Source: Lachnospiraceae oral taxon 107 str. F0167
GTDB lineage: Bacteria > Bacillota > Clostridia > Lachnospirales > Lachnospiraceae
DNA: 64,000 nt
Reading direction: 5' to 3'
NCBI GenBank assembly: GCA_000209465.1
Contig: GL890587.1
Location: 78,032-142,031, forward strand
The notes under the pieces are model-generated. The model did no database searches, was not told the origin of the DNA, and worked only from the letters and a program-made list of their open reading frames with translations. This document shows, piece by piece, positions 8,851 to 17,750 of the stretch (position 1 is its first letter; each line of letters starts with the position of its first letter). A program made the position numbers and the translations under genes.

Positions 8851-10644
8851 ATGGATAGGGGAAAGTTCAGTATAAAAAAGCTCAGTATAAAAAATCTGAG
8901 CATACAAAGCTCCATCTTCATATACTTTACAGTTACCGCAATCATTGCCATAGCCCTTATAAGCCTTATAATGTTTCAGAGATTTACAAACAGTCTTAAT
9001 GCCACCATTATTGAAGAAAATTCAGGCATTATCGGTCAGGTGGGTGAGTCTATAGATTCATATCTGAGAAATTCTATGAAGATTTCAGATTCCATATATT
9101 ATAATGTAATCAAAAACACCGATATATCAGGCAATGAAATAAAAAAGGGTATGAACCTCATCTATGTAAACAATGATAATATGATAGAGGATATAGCTCT
9201 TATATCCGGAAGCGGAGAATTGATAGAGTCAATGCCTGCGCTTAGATTAAAGGATAATATCAATGTTTTAGAAAAAGATTTTTTTAAAAAAAGTATGGCG
9301 GAGAGCGAGTATATTTATTTTTCCATGCCCCACATCAGAAATCTGTTTGACCAAAATGAAAGCAGCTATTCCTGGGTAATGTCTCTTGCAAGAGCTGTGG
9401 AGATAACGGATGAGGGTAAGGCTACTCAGGCTGTACTTCTTATAAATTTAAACTATGTTTTTTTTGAAGAGCTGTTTTCAAATGTAAATCTTGGAAATGG
9501 AGGATATATTTATCTGACCAATGACAGGGGAGATATAATATGGCATCCCAGACAAAATGAAATATACTCAGGTCGTTTTGATGAAAATAATAAATATGCG
9601 GCAGGGTTAAAAGACGGTATCAGTGTTGAAAATTATGGCGGTAAGAAAGTTACTTTAAATGTAAGAACCATAGGATATACAGGGTGGAAGCTGGTGGGAG
9701 TCACACCCAACGCCACATTAAATATCTATGGAATTAAGTTCAGATTCTTTGTGGTTTTTGTAGCGGATTTATTTTTGTTTTTGCTGGCAATGATAAATGC
9801 CTTTATTTCGGATAAGATATCAAATCCTATAAAGAGGCTTGATACAAGTGTAAGAGAGATTGAGAGCGGAAATCTGGATGTGGATATAGTACCAAGCGGC
9901 TCGTATGAGGTGGAGCATCTTGGGAAGTCCATAAAAAATATGTTGGGGAGAATAAAGCTTTTGATGTCCGATTTGGTGGAAGAACATAATGCCAAGAGAA
10001 AATCGGAGTTTGACACTTTGCAATCCCAGATAAATCCGCATTTTTTATACAATACTTTGGATATTATAGTATGGATGATTGAAAATGAAGAGCCTGATAA
10101 GGCGGTAAGTATAGTGACCGCTCTGGCAAAGTTTTTTAGGATTTCTCTTAGCAAGGGTAAGAATATAATCACCGTAAAGGATGAAATAGAGCATGTAAGA
10201 AACTATCTTATGATACAGAATATGCGCTTTAAAAACAGATTTGAATATAGCATAGAGGCGGATGAAGAGGTGCTTTTATATTCCTCATTAAAACTTATGT
10301 TGCAGCCGTTGGTGGAAAATGCCATATATCACGGCATGGAATTTATGGATGGAGACGGAGAGATAGATGTAAAAGTATCTAAGGAGGGCGAAAGTCTTTA
10401 TTTTACCATCAGTGATAACGGGCTGGGTATGAGCAAGGAAATGGTGGATAAATTATTAAGTAAGGATATTATGCCAAGCAAAAAGGGCTCGGGAATAGGA
10501 GTAAAGAATGTAAATGAGAGAATAAAGCTGTACTTTGGAAATGAGTACGGACTCCGTGTTGAATCCGAACCCGATGAGGGTACAAAAATCATTATTCATT
10601 TGCCTGCTGCAATATATGGAGAGGGAAAATATGAAGACAGATAA
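8851..10644 (+). CDS. yesM: YesM-type sensor histidine kinase
   Basis: Membrane kinase of the His_kinase (LytS/YesM) family. Two membrane segments (about residues 20-45 and 290-315) flank an extracellular dCache-like sensor of about 240 aa. A HAMP domain follows, then the H-box Q-I-N-P-H-F-L-Y-N-T-L and the ATPase domain with L-V-E-N-A-I-Y-H-G and G-S-G-I-G-V-K-N-V. It should phosphorylate the YesN protein encoded just upstream. The 3' end overlaps the next gene by 14 bp, which ties ligand-binding proteins and kinase into one transcript. Confidence 0.94.
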   Translation: MDRGKFSIKKLSIKNLSIQSSIFIYFTVTAIIAIALISLIMFQRFTNSLNATIIEENSGIIGQVGESIDSYLRNSMKISDSIYYNVIKNTDISGNEIKKGMNLIYVNNDNMIEDIALISGSGELIESMPALRLKDNINVLEKDFFKKSMAESEYIYFSMPHIRNLFDQNESSYSWVMSLARAVEITDEGKATQAVLLINLNYVFFEELFSNVNLGNGGYIYLTNDRGDIIWHPRQNEIYSGRFDENNKYAAGLKDGISVENYGGKKVTLNVRTIGYTGWKLVGVTPNATLNIYGIKFRFFVVFVADLFLFLLAMINAFISDKISNPIKRLDTSVREIESGNLDVDIVPSGSYEVEHLGKSIKNMLGRIKLLMSDLVEEHNAKRKSEFDTLQSQINPHFLYNTLDIIVWMIENEEPDKAVSIVTALAKFFRISLSKGKNIITVKDEIEHVRNYLMIQNMRFKNRFEYSIEADEEVLLYSSLKLMLQPLVENAIYHGMEFMDGDGEIDVKVSKEGESLYFTISDNGLGMSKEMVDKLLSKDIMPSKKGSGIGVKNVNERIKLYFGNEYGLRVESEPDEGTKIIIHLPAAIYGEGKYEDR

Positions 10645-11572
10645 AAAATATATATGGATATTATGGTTTATCTCTATTGTCTTACTTTTTATAATCTCTC
10701 AGACAGATTTGATTCTAAAAGAAGAAGTGCCGCATGTATATCAGGTATCACTGATACTTGACAGTGAAGATGAAAGCAAATATATAAACTTAAAAAAGGG
10801 AGTGGATGATGCCGCCAAGAAATATAATATCGATATAAATTTGCTCACCTTAAATAATATTACTCAGAATGCCGTTATATACTCGGCAGAAGAAAACGGC
10901 ACCAACGGTATAATCGTACTTGCAAAAAATGATTTGGAAATAAATAATAAAAAAGTTCCTATAGTCGTTTTAAAATCAAAGTCCGGAGATATTATCGATA
11001 ATCCTAAAAGCGGCTATTTGAGTATAAATACCGATTATACCGGAATGATTACAAAGCTATATAATTCTTTTGAAGAAAAATTTGATAAAAACTCCTATAT
11101 ATATGTGTTTTTAAATAATAGAGATATTTCCGGAATAGAGGAGGAAATAGATTTCTTGAAATCAAAGCAAAGTTCCAATATAATTTTTATAGAGGGTGAT
11201 GAAAAGGAATTTAGAACAGCCATAGAGGATTTGGTACATAGTAAAAATAATGCCTATGTATTTTCACTGGATAAGACAAGTACCGATAATTTATGCAAAA
11301 TAGTCGGTGCAAGTACTGTATACAGGGAGCGTATACAGGGTTTTTATTGTATCGGGGCTACCACATTCTTTTTAAATAAGCTAAATGACGGTACAATTGA
11401 TGCGATAGCTACGGTTAATGAGTATGATGAAGGATATTTGGCAGTTGAGATGCTTATGGCGGATTTGAAAAAAACAAATTATATGTCAAATATCGATATG
11501 GAAAATATGTTGGTGAATAAGGAAAGTCTGGAAAACGAGGAAGTGGTAAAACAGCTTTTCCCTATTGACTAG
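10631..11572 (+). CDS. membrane-anchored periplasmic-binding-protein-like sensor protein
   Basis: A 313-aa protein with one N-terminal membrane segment (residues about 7-24) and no lipobox cysteine, followed by a type 1 periplasmic-binding fold resembling sugar ABC-transporter binding proteins. ATG 10631 has GAGGG upstream and overlaps yesM by 14 bp. No permease or ATPase gene follows, so it more likely presents a sugar to the YesM sensor than to a transporter. The sequence is divergent, and the ligand cannot be named. Confidence 0.7.
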   Translation: MKTDKKYIWILWFISIVLLFIISQTDLILKEEVPHVYQVSLILDSEDESKYINLKKGVDDAAKKYNIDINLLTLNNITQNAVIYSAEENGTNGIIVLAKNDLEINNKKVPIVVLKSKSGDIIDNPKSGYLSINTDYTGMITKLYNSFEEKFDKNSYIYVFLNNRDISGIEEEIDFLKSKQSSNIIFIEGDEKEFRTAIEDLVHSKNNAYVFSLDKTSTDNLCKIVGASTVYRERIQGFYCIGATTFFLNKLNDGTIDAIATVNEYDEGYLAVEMLMADLKKTNYMSNIDMENMLVNKESLENEEVVKQLFPID

Positions 11573-11590
11573 TACATATACGGGAGGAAG

Positions 11591-12610
11591 ATGAAAAAAC
11601 ACAGTTTTTTAATAAGTATGGCGATTTTTGTAATTATTATAATCGTCAGCTTTATATCTATGATGAGCAGGGTAGCACCGCCCAAAAAGAATGTTATAAA
11701 GATAGGTCTATGCCTATACAGATTTGATGATACCTTTATATCAAATGTCAGACAGGAGATTGAAGAATATGTAAAGGAATATGAAAAAGAGTATGGCATT
11801 AAGATAAATCTTGAGGTGGTGGATGCCAGAGACAATCAAAACACACAGAATCATCAGGTGGAGAGATTTGTATCTCTAAATTATGATGTGCTTTTGATAA
11901 ATGTGGTGGACAGATTTGCCGCTTCAAATATGATTGAAACTGCCGTAGGGGCAAAAATACCGATAGTATTTTTTAATCGAAAGCCTGTAGATGATGATTT
12001 AAACAGGGCGGATAATATATATTATATAGGAGCCGGTCCAAAATCGGCAGGTATTGAGCAGGCAAGGATAATAATAGATGCCTATAATGAAAATCCGCAT
12101 AGCATAGATATAAATAATGACGGTGTGATAAATTATCTGCTTTTAGAAGGAGAGCCGAGCCATCAGGATTCACTTCTAAGAACCGAATGGGTGATAAAAA
12201 CTTTGCAGGAGAATAATATTCCCATAAATAAGTTAAACGGTGCCATAGGAAACTGGGAGAGGGCGCAGGGCTCCGCACTTATGGAGGAATGGCTGAATGA
12301 GTATAAAGATATAGATTTGGTTATTTCAAATAATGATGATATGGCGCTTGGAGCTATAGATGCGATAGAAAGAGCAAATAATATAACCGGTATAAAGATA
12401 GTCGGTATAGACGGAACAAAGGAAGCACTGGAAGCTATAAATGCAGGTAAGCTTTTAGGTACTATAGAAAGTGATAAAAAGGAATACGCCAAAGCTGTTG
12501 TGGAGATAGCAATGTTTGCCATAGGAAAATCGTCACTGCCCGAGGATATCAAATCCAAGCTGCTTGATAACAGAACCTATGATGTGGAACAAATTCCGAG
12601 GAAAAAATAA
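11591..12610 (+). CDS. galactose/glucose-binding protein (MglB-like), membrane-anchored
   Basis: A 339-aa type 1 periplasmic-binding protein. It retains the EF-hand-like calcium loop characteristic of the galactose/glucose-binding protein: D-I-N-N-D-G-V-I-N followed by L-L-L-E-G-E-P, and the C-terminal D-D-M-A-L-G-A and G-I-D-G ligand segments. The N-terminus has a single hydrophobic segment without a lipobox Cys, so it is probably membrane-tethered rather than a lipoprotein. It lies 18 bp after the preceding binding protein, and no ABC permease or ATPase accompanies it. Likely role: galactose or glucose sensing with YesM/YesN. Confidence 0.85.
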   Translation: MKKHSFLISMAIFVIIIIVSFISMMSRVAPPKKNVIKIGLCLYRFDDTFISNVRQEIEEYVKEYEKEYGIKINLEVVDARDNQNTQNHQVERFVSLNYDVLLINVVDRFAASNMIETAVGAKIPIVFFNRKPVDDDLNRADNIYYIGAGPKSAGIEQARIIIDAYNENPHSIDINNDGVINYLLLEGEPSHQDSLLRTEWVIKTLQENNIPINKLNGAIGNWERAQGSALMEEWLNEYKDIDLVISNNDDMALGAIDAIERANNITGIKIVGIDGTKEALEAINAGKLLGTIESDKKEYAKAVVEIAMFAIGKSSLPEDIKSKLLDNRTYDVEQIPRKK

Positions 12611-12696
12611 ATTAACGAAGTATGTATACCGATAGGAAAAAATATTTTTGTACAAAGTTCCCAGTTATTTTATATAAAAATTGTGGATGAAATACT

Positions 12697-12776
12697 AAAA
12701 AGAGCATTGACTTTTATGCTCTTTTTTATTATGATGAAATCCTAAAGATTAGAACATCTTTCTGAGAGATGTTTTT
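12697..12776 (+). terminator. terminator of the yesNM-binding protein operon plus a second hairpin
   Basis: Perfect 11-bp stem (12697-12707 with 12716-12726) running into T's. A second hairpin, AACATCT (12753-12759) with AGATGTT (12767-12773) followed by T's, lies before the pilus operon. Confidence 0.85.
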
Positions 12777-12811
12777 GGGGACCTTTCTTTAAATAATTCT
12801 ATAGGAGTTTT

Positions 12812-13819
12812 ATGAGGCATATTATAGCGGTGATTGATGAGGATATACGCTTTGCCTTAAAATTATCTGATTTTTTATCAAAGGAGGATAGGATTCCTTT
12901 CAAAGCGGTCGCTTATACTTCATTCCAAATGTATAAAAATGAAACTTCTTCTATGGAGGTAGTGGCATTTATCACAGATTTTGATAATGTAGATGAATGC
13001 ATAAGTACCGGGATTCCGGTTATTCTTTTATCAGATGATGCAATGGTAAAGTCTAAATACGCTGAATCTTCAAAGCTTTTCTGCTCAATATTCAAATTTT
13101 GCGGTGTACATATTATTGTGGATGAACTGCTGGGATTTTTTGCAAAAAACTCTTCACTCGGGTTTAGCGGCACCGGTAAAAACACGAGGGTTTACGGGGT
13201 GTACTCTCCTATAAACAGATGCGGAAGATCCAGCATGTCCGTTGCACTGCATTCTTATTTTTGTTCTTTATCCACAAGTTCTTTGCTGATTTCCTTTGAT
13301 GAATATGATTCGGTTTTTGCAGTTTTAAGAAAAGAAAACAGCAGAGATTTATCTGATGTATTTTACGGATATAAAACAGGTGATTTGAATTTTGCAAAGC
13401 TTGGAGAATGTATAAGCAGAGTGGAAGATTTAAATATTGTACTGCCGGCAAGATATAATGAGGATTTATTTTATTTATCCGACAGTGAATTATTAAAATT
13501 TATAAATGATATTACTGTATCAAATTTATTTGAAATTATTGTGATAGATTTTGGCAGTATAGGCAGAAGAACGATGCAGGTTTTAGATATATGTGAAAAG
13601 ATATTCTGTCCGGTAATAGGTGAGAGTAATGGGGTGGAATTATCAAAGCTTAACGAGTTTAAATCACTTCTTGGGAGAAACGGATACCCGGAAATACTTC
13701 AAAAGCTATATGAAATAAAACTGCCGAATGAGGATATCTCTATGGATATATTCAATTTTGCCAAATTAAAAAGACATGAATATTATTTGCAGATTTCAAA
13801 AATAGCAGAGGGCTTATGA
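12812..13819 (+). CDS. TadZ/CpaE-like pilus localisation protein
   Basis: First gene of the Tad pilus operon. The N-terminal 110 aa look like a degenerate receiver domain and the remainder like a MinD/ParA-type P-loop domain, the arrangement of CpaE/TadZ, which places the pilus machine at the membrane. The nucleotide-binding loop is poor: N-R-C-G-R-S-S replaces the usual GKGGxGKS, so ATP hydrolysis is doubtful. The stop overlaps the next start by 4 bp (ATGA-type junction at 13816). Confidence 0.72.
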   Translation: MRHIIAVIDEDIRFALKLSDFLSKEDRIPFKAVAYTSFQMYKNETSSMEVVAFITDFDNVDECISTGIPVILLSDDAMVKSKYAESSKLFCSIFKFCGVHIIVDELLGFFAKNSSLGFSGTGKNTRVYGVYSPINRCGRSSMSVALHSYFCSLSTSSLLISFDEYDSVFAVLRKENSRDLSDVFYGYKTGDLNFAKLGECISRVEDLNIVLPARYNEDLFYLSDSELLKFINDITVSNLFEIIVIDFGSIGRRTMQVLDICEKIFCPVIGESNGVELSKLNEFKSLLGRNGYPEILQKLYEIKLPNEDISMDIFNFAKLKRHEYYLQISKIAEGL

Positions 13820-14295
13820 TTTATTATATAGTGGGAAGTATGTTGTTTGTCGCAGCAGTGACGGATATACTTTGTCGAAAGATACCTAATATTATTATTT
13901 TTATATATTTTACAATAGGTATGGCTGTATTAAGCTTAGATTTTTTTATAAGAGTTCTTGTTTCATTATTTCTTTTTTCAATTCTTTATAATCTCAGATT
14001 TTTCGGTGCCGGAGATATAAAAATATTTGCACTTGTAATAGGTTTTTTGGGTACCTATGAGGGAGTGAATCTTACGGTAACAGCTCTGGTTTTGGCAGGC
14101 ATCGGCTCATTGGTATATATGATTTTTACCAATCAACTGATTGAGAGAATAAATAAGCTTACAGACTATTGCATGAGAGTAGTTTCTGCCGGCAGACTTT
14201 TAAGATACCATGAATACAATCTGAAGGATAAATATTTGATACCCATATCTCCATATTTTCTGGCAGGCTTTATATTGTGGAGGTGCTTTTGTTAA
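13816..14295 (+). CDS. A24-family prepilin peptidase (TadV/CpaA)
   Basis: A small polytopic aspartyl protease that removes the leader from Flp-type prepilins at the cytoplasmic face. The catalytic aspartates are visible: one in A-V-T-D-I near residue 15, the other in the G-x-G-D motif F-G-A-G-D-I-K near residue 74. Four or five membrane segments and a length of 159 aa fit CpaA/TadV. A second A24-like gene lies downstream at 20531. It is translationally coupled on both sides. Confidence 0.88.
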   Translation: MIYYIVGSMLFVAAVTDILCRKIPNIIIFIYFTIGMAVLSLDFFIRVLVSLFLFSILYNLRFFGAGDIKIFALVIGFLGTYEGVNLTVTALVLAGIGSLVYMIFTNQLIERINKLTDYCMRVVSAGRLLRYHEYNLKDKYLIPISPYFLAGFILWRCFC

Positions 14296-15554
14296 ACAAA
14301 AAAATAAAAGATAATGATATTCTAAGGATACAGGTAGTAAAAAGTGAAGATGAAAGCCCGCAAAAGGGTGAGAGCATATATTTACAATTAAAAAACGAAA
14401 TAAGAGATAAGCTGTCGGATCTTAGAAATATAGATGATGAAGAATTATATAAGATAATAGACAGCGAGATAATACATAAGGAACATTCTTTTTATATTCC
14501 TCTTGAAGAAAAATTAAATATCAGAAGTTCATTATTTGATTCATTCAGAAGACTGGATATATTACAGGAATTATTGGATTCCAAGGATATAACGGAGATA
14601 ATGGTAAACGGAAAAGATGATATCTTTGTAGAAAAATGCGGAAAAGTAATTAAATGGGATAAATCCTTTGTCAGCAATGAGGTTTTGGAAGATATGATAC
14701 AGCAGATAGTAAGCAAGGTAAACAGGGTGGTAAATGTATCTTCACCTATTGCGGATGCGAGATTATCAGACGGTTCCAGAGTACATATAGTGTTGCCGCC
14801 GATATCACTGGACGGTCCGATTATCACCATCAGAAAGTTTCCGGAAGCTATAAGCATGGAGAGGATGATTATATATAAAACCTTGTCGGAGGAATGTGCA
14901 AAGTTTTTGGAGATGCTTGTATGCTCAGGCTATAATATTTTTATATCGGGCGGTACAAACTCCGGAAAGACTACATTTTTAAATGCATTATCAGGCTATA
15001 TACCAAAGGAGGAGAGAGTAATTACCATCGAGGACTCCGCGGAATTACAGCTGATGCATATAAAAAATATAGTAAGACTTGAAACTAAAAATGCCACTCT
15101 GAGCGGTGACGGAAGTATCGGTATAGGTGATTTGATAAGAGCATCACTTAGAATGAATCCTGACAGGATAATAGTAGGTGAGGTAAGAGGCAGAGAGGCG
15201 CTTGATATGTTACAGGCAATGAATACAGGGCATGACGGTTCTCTTAGTACAGGGCATGGAAACAGCGCCAAGGATATGCTCGCAAGACTTGAGACCATGG
15301 TTTTAAGCGGTGCGGATTTGCCTCTGCCGGCTATAAGAGCACAGATAGCAAGTGCTATAGATATAATGATACATCTGGGAAGGCTCAGAGAAGGGGAAAG
15401 AAAGATGCTTGAGATTTTGGAGGTTTTGCCCTATGAAAATGGGGAAATTGGACTTAATAAGCTCTATGAGTTTGATATGGAGGAAAAAATCCATAAAAAG
15501 GTCGGAGAACTCAAAAACAGACAGAAATTGTTCGCAGCAGGCTATAGATTATAA
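14289..15554 (+). CDS. TadA/CpaF secretion ATPase
   Basis: Cytoplasmic hexameric ATPase of the VirB11/CpaF family that powers Flp pilus assembly. Walker A is G-G-T-N-S-G-K-T-T-F near residue 220, with I-T-I-E-D-S-A-E-L and V-G-E-V-R-G-R-E-A-L-D-M-L-Q-A-M downstream and the His box T-G-H-D-G-S. TTG 14289 is chosen as start because GGAGG sits 5 bases before it; GTG 14277 and 14283 are in frame alternatives. It overlaps the peptidase gene by 7 bp. Confidence 0.93.
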   Translation: MLNKKIKDNDILRIQVVKSEDESPQKGESIYLQLKNEIRDKLSDLRNIDDEELYKIIDSEIIHKEHSFYIPLEEKLNIRSSLFDSFRRLDILQELLDSKDITEIMVNGKDDIFVEKCGKVIKWDKSFVSNEVLEDMIQQIVSKVNRVVNVSSPIADARLSDGSRVHIVLPPISLDGPIITIRKFPEAISMERMIIYKTLSEECAKFLEMLVCSGYNIFISGGTNSGKTTFLNALSGYIPKEERVITIEDSAELQLMHIKNIVRLETKNATLSGDGSIGIGDLIRASLRMNPDRIIVGEVRGREALDMLQAMNTGHDGSLSTGHGNSAKDMLARLETMVLSGADLPLPAIRAQIASAIDIMIHLGRLREGERKMLEILEVLPYENGEIGLNKLYEFDMEEKIHKKVGELKNRQKLFAAGYRL

Positions 15555-16281
15555 TGTATATAAGTTTAGTCTTATCGAGTGGCTAAGATACAGTTTTATG
15601 GCTGTTGTAACGGCAGCTTTGGGTTCATATATATTTTATAAAAGTGTGATTATATTCTTTGTTTTATTGCCATTCTGTTTTTTATATCCCAATTTTAAAA
15701 GAAAAGAACTTATAAATGTAAAGAAAAGGAAGCTGGTGCTTGAATTTAAGGAAGCCATAATGATTATTTCCTCTTTGCTGAGTGCAGGTTATTCTTTGGA
15801 GAACTCAATAAAGGAAGCTTTGGTTGAACTTAGACTTCTATATTCAAAAGATAATCTTATAATAAAGGAATTTGAATATATAAATCAGCTTATCTATATG
15901 AATATCAGTGTTGAGAGGGCATTTGACGATTTGGCATACAGAAGTCACAGCGAGGATATCAGAAGCTTTGCCAAGGTTTTAAGGATTGCAAAAAGGAGCG
16001 GAGGTGAACTTGTAAGTATTATTTCACATACGGTCAATGTTATAGCGGATAAGGTGAGAATAAAGGAAGAGATAATAACCATGACTGCCGCAAAAAGATT
16101 TGAGCAGAGCGTGATGAATGTTTTCCCGCTTTTTATAGTTCTATACATTGATATAAGTTCTCCGGGATTTTTTAATATTATGTACACTACGATTATAGGC
16201 AGGATATGTATGAGTTTTGGACTGATTATGTATTTATTTGCTATATATATTTCCAAAGGTCTTTTAAATATAGAGGTATAG
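15544..16281 (+). CDS. TadB-like type II secretion F-domain protein
   Basis: Inner-membrane platform protein of the Tad system. It has N-terminal membrane segments, a T2SSF domain with S-L-L-S-A-G-Y-S-L-E-N-S typical of the family, and C-terminal membrane segments. The start is unclear: the frame reads I-D-Y-N-V-Y-K-F-S, and my recollection is that relatives begin M-D-Y-x-x-Y-x-F-S, which would require the ATA codon at 15544 as initiator. The nearest canonical ATG is 15598 (227 aa) and the only ATG further upstream (15409) lies deep in tadA. Confidence 0.8.
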   Translation: MDYNVYKFSLIEWLRYSFMAVVTAALGSYIFYKSVIIFFVLLPFCFLYPNFKRKELINVKKRKLVLEFKEAIMIISSLLSAGYSLENSIKEALVELRLLYSKDNLIIKEFEYINQLIYMNISVERAFDDLAYRSHSEDIRSFAKVLRIAKRSGGELVSIISHTVNVIADKVRIKEEIITMTAAKRFEQSVMNVFPLFIVLYIDISSPGFFNIMYTTIIGRICMSFGLIMYLFAIYISKGLLNIEV

Positions 16282-16284
16282 CCG

Positions 16285-17514
16285 ATGAAAAAACATTTAA
16301 AAAGAATCTTTTGGGATAATAAAAAATATTGGATGGTCGTATTTTTAAGCTTTATATTATTTGGGCTTTGTACTTTATTTTTAAAAAACAATACAGTGAC
16401 CGATAATTATATCAGCAGACCGGGTGTGGATGAGTATGATGCCGAAATGGAAATTGAGGTAGAGGGATTACTTGATAAGCCGCAAAGAATGGAAATACCG
16501 GTATCTAAAAGGCTGTATTCGGAATCTGAGGCAAAAGAAGCCATAAAGGCTGCTCTGGAGAAAGCTTTAAAGATTCTCCCCGGAAAAAATAATTCACTTC
16601 AAAATGTCACGGAAAATTTGAATCCGATAAATGAAATAAGCGAGCTTGGAATAAGTATAAGATGGGATTTTGGAGATACGGAACTTATAGATATATCGGG
16701 TAATGTTTATAATGAGAATCTAAGTGAAAATACTGATTTGGATATAGAAGCTACTTTGATTTATGAATCTTATGAGGAGAGTTATATTATTCCTGTAAGG
16801 ATTTGCCCGAAAACATTATCGGAGGAAGAGAGAATTTTAAAGGGATTAAGGGAGGTAATAATACAGGCTGATAAAGAACAGATAGAAAAAGACGGATATA
16901 TTTTACCTGAAACATATAGCGGCAGAAAGCTGATATATCGCTTCAGAGAAAATACGGATTTTAATCTTATATGGATAATTGGAGTAATTATAGCACTACT
17001 TTTATATCTAAGGGAAAAAGAGAGGGAAAAGTTTAATCTTGAAAAAATAAAAAGGGAACTTATGAAGGATTATCCCGATATTGTGTCAAAGTTGATTGTA
17101 TTTATAGGTGCAGGTCTTTCTGTCAGGCAGTCATGGGAAAGCATAGTAAAAGATTATGAGAACGAATACAGAGAGAATAATGAAAAAAGATATGCTTATG
17201 AAGAAATGGCAAAAGCCTATGAAAGATTAAAAAACGGTACTCATGAAAATATTGTATATAAGGATTTTGGCAGAAGCTGTTCTTTAAGGCAGTATATGAA
17301 ACTTGCGTCATTGCTTGAGCAAAACAGAAGGAGCGGAATTTCAAATCTGCATACTTTACTCAGTATGGAATCTCAAAGTGCTTGGGATGAAAGATTGAAT
17401 CTGGCAAGGAGAGAGGGTGAAGAACTTAATACAAAGCTTCTTTTACCATTATTCATAATGCTTTTAATAGTAATGATGATGATAATTGTACCTGCATTGT
17501 TGATATTTTATTAA
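16285..17514 (+). CDS. TadC-like type II secretion F-domain protein with large extracytoplasmic domain
   Basis: A 409-aa protein with one N-terminal membrane segment (about residues 17-34), an extracytoplasmic region of about 190 aa, a second membrane segment near residue 230, a cytoplasmic T2SSF domain (F-I-G-A-G-L-S-V-R-Q-S-W) and a final membrane helix. The C-terminal half matches TadC; the long N-terminal domain resembles those found in Tad loci of Gram-positive anaerobes but has no function I can name. It begins 3 bp after tadB. Confidence 0.8.
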   Translation: MKKHLKRIFWDNKKYWMVVFLSFILFGLCTLFLKNNTVTDNYISRPGVDEYDAEMEIEVEGLLDKPQRMEIPVSKRLYSESEAKEAIKAALEKALKILPGKNNSLQNVTENLNPINEISELGISIRWDFGDTELIDISGNVYNENLSENTDLDIEATLIYESYEESYIIPVRICPKTLSEEERILKGLREVIIQADKEQIEKDGYILPETYSGRKLIYRFRENTDFNLIWIIGVIIALLLYLREKEREKFNLEKIKRELMKDYPDIVSKLIVFIGAGLSVRQSWESIVKDYENEYRENNEKRYAYEEMAKAYERLKNGTHENIVYKDFGRSCSLRQYMKLASLLEQNRRSGISNLHTLLSMESQSAWDERLNLARREGEELNTKLLLPLFIMLLIVMMMIIVPALLIFY

Positions 17515-17573
17515 AAAAACAAAAGAATGTGAATTTCACAAAATAGCGGCTTTTATGCCGGAAAGGAGAAGGT

Positions 17574-17750
17574 ATGTTGGATTTTTGGAAGGATTTTATG
17601 GAAAATGAAGATGGAGTAGGTGTTATAGAAATTGTTTTGGTTCTGGTAGTTCTTATAGGTCTGGTCTTAATATTTAAAGGTAATATCAGTAAGCTCTTAA
17701 ACAATATCTTTAAGGAAATCAATAAGAAATCAAAAGAGGTATATAATTGA
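17574..17750 (+). CDS. Flp-family pilin (major pilin candidate)
   Basis: A 58-aa gene with a strong ribosome site (AAAGGAGAAGG) just before ATG 17574. A short charged leader ending in E-N-E-D-G-V-G is followed by V-I-E-I and a hydrophobic helix of about 20 residues, then a charged tail. The glycine followed by a glutamate five residues into the mature part is the prepilin cleavage pattern recognised by A24 peptidases. Its place after tadC and before the accessory proteins is usual for the pilin gene. Its stop overlaps the next TTG start. Confidence 0.82.
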   Translation: MLDFWKDFMENEDGVGVIEIVLVLVVLIGLVLIFKGNISKLLNNIFKEINKKSKEVYN

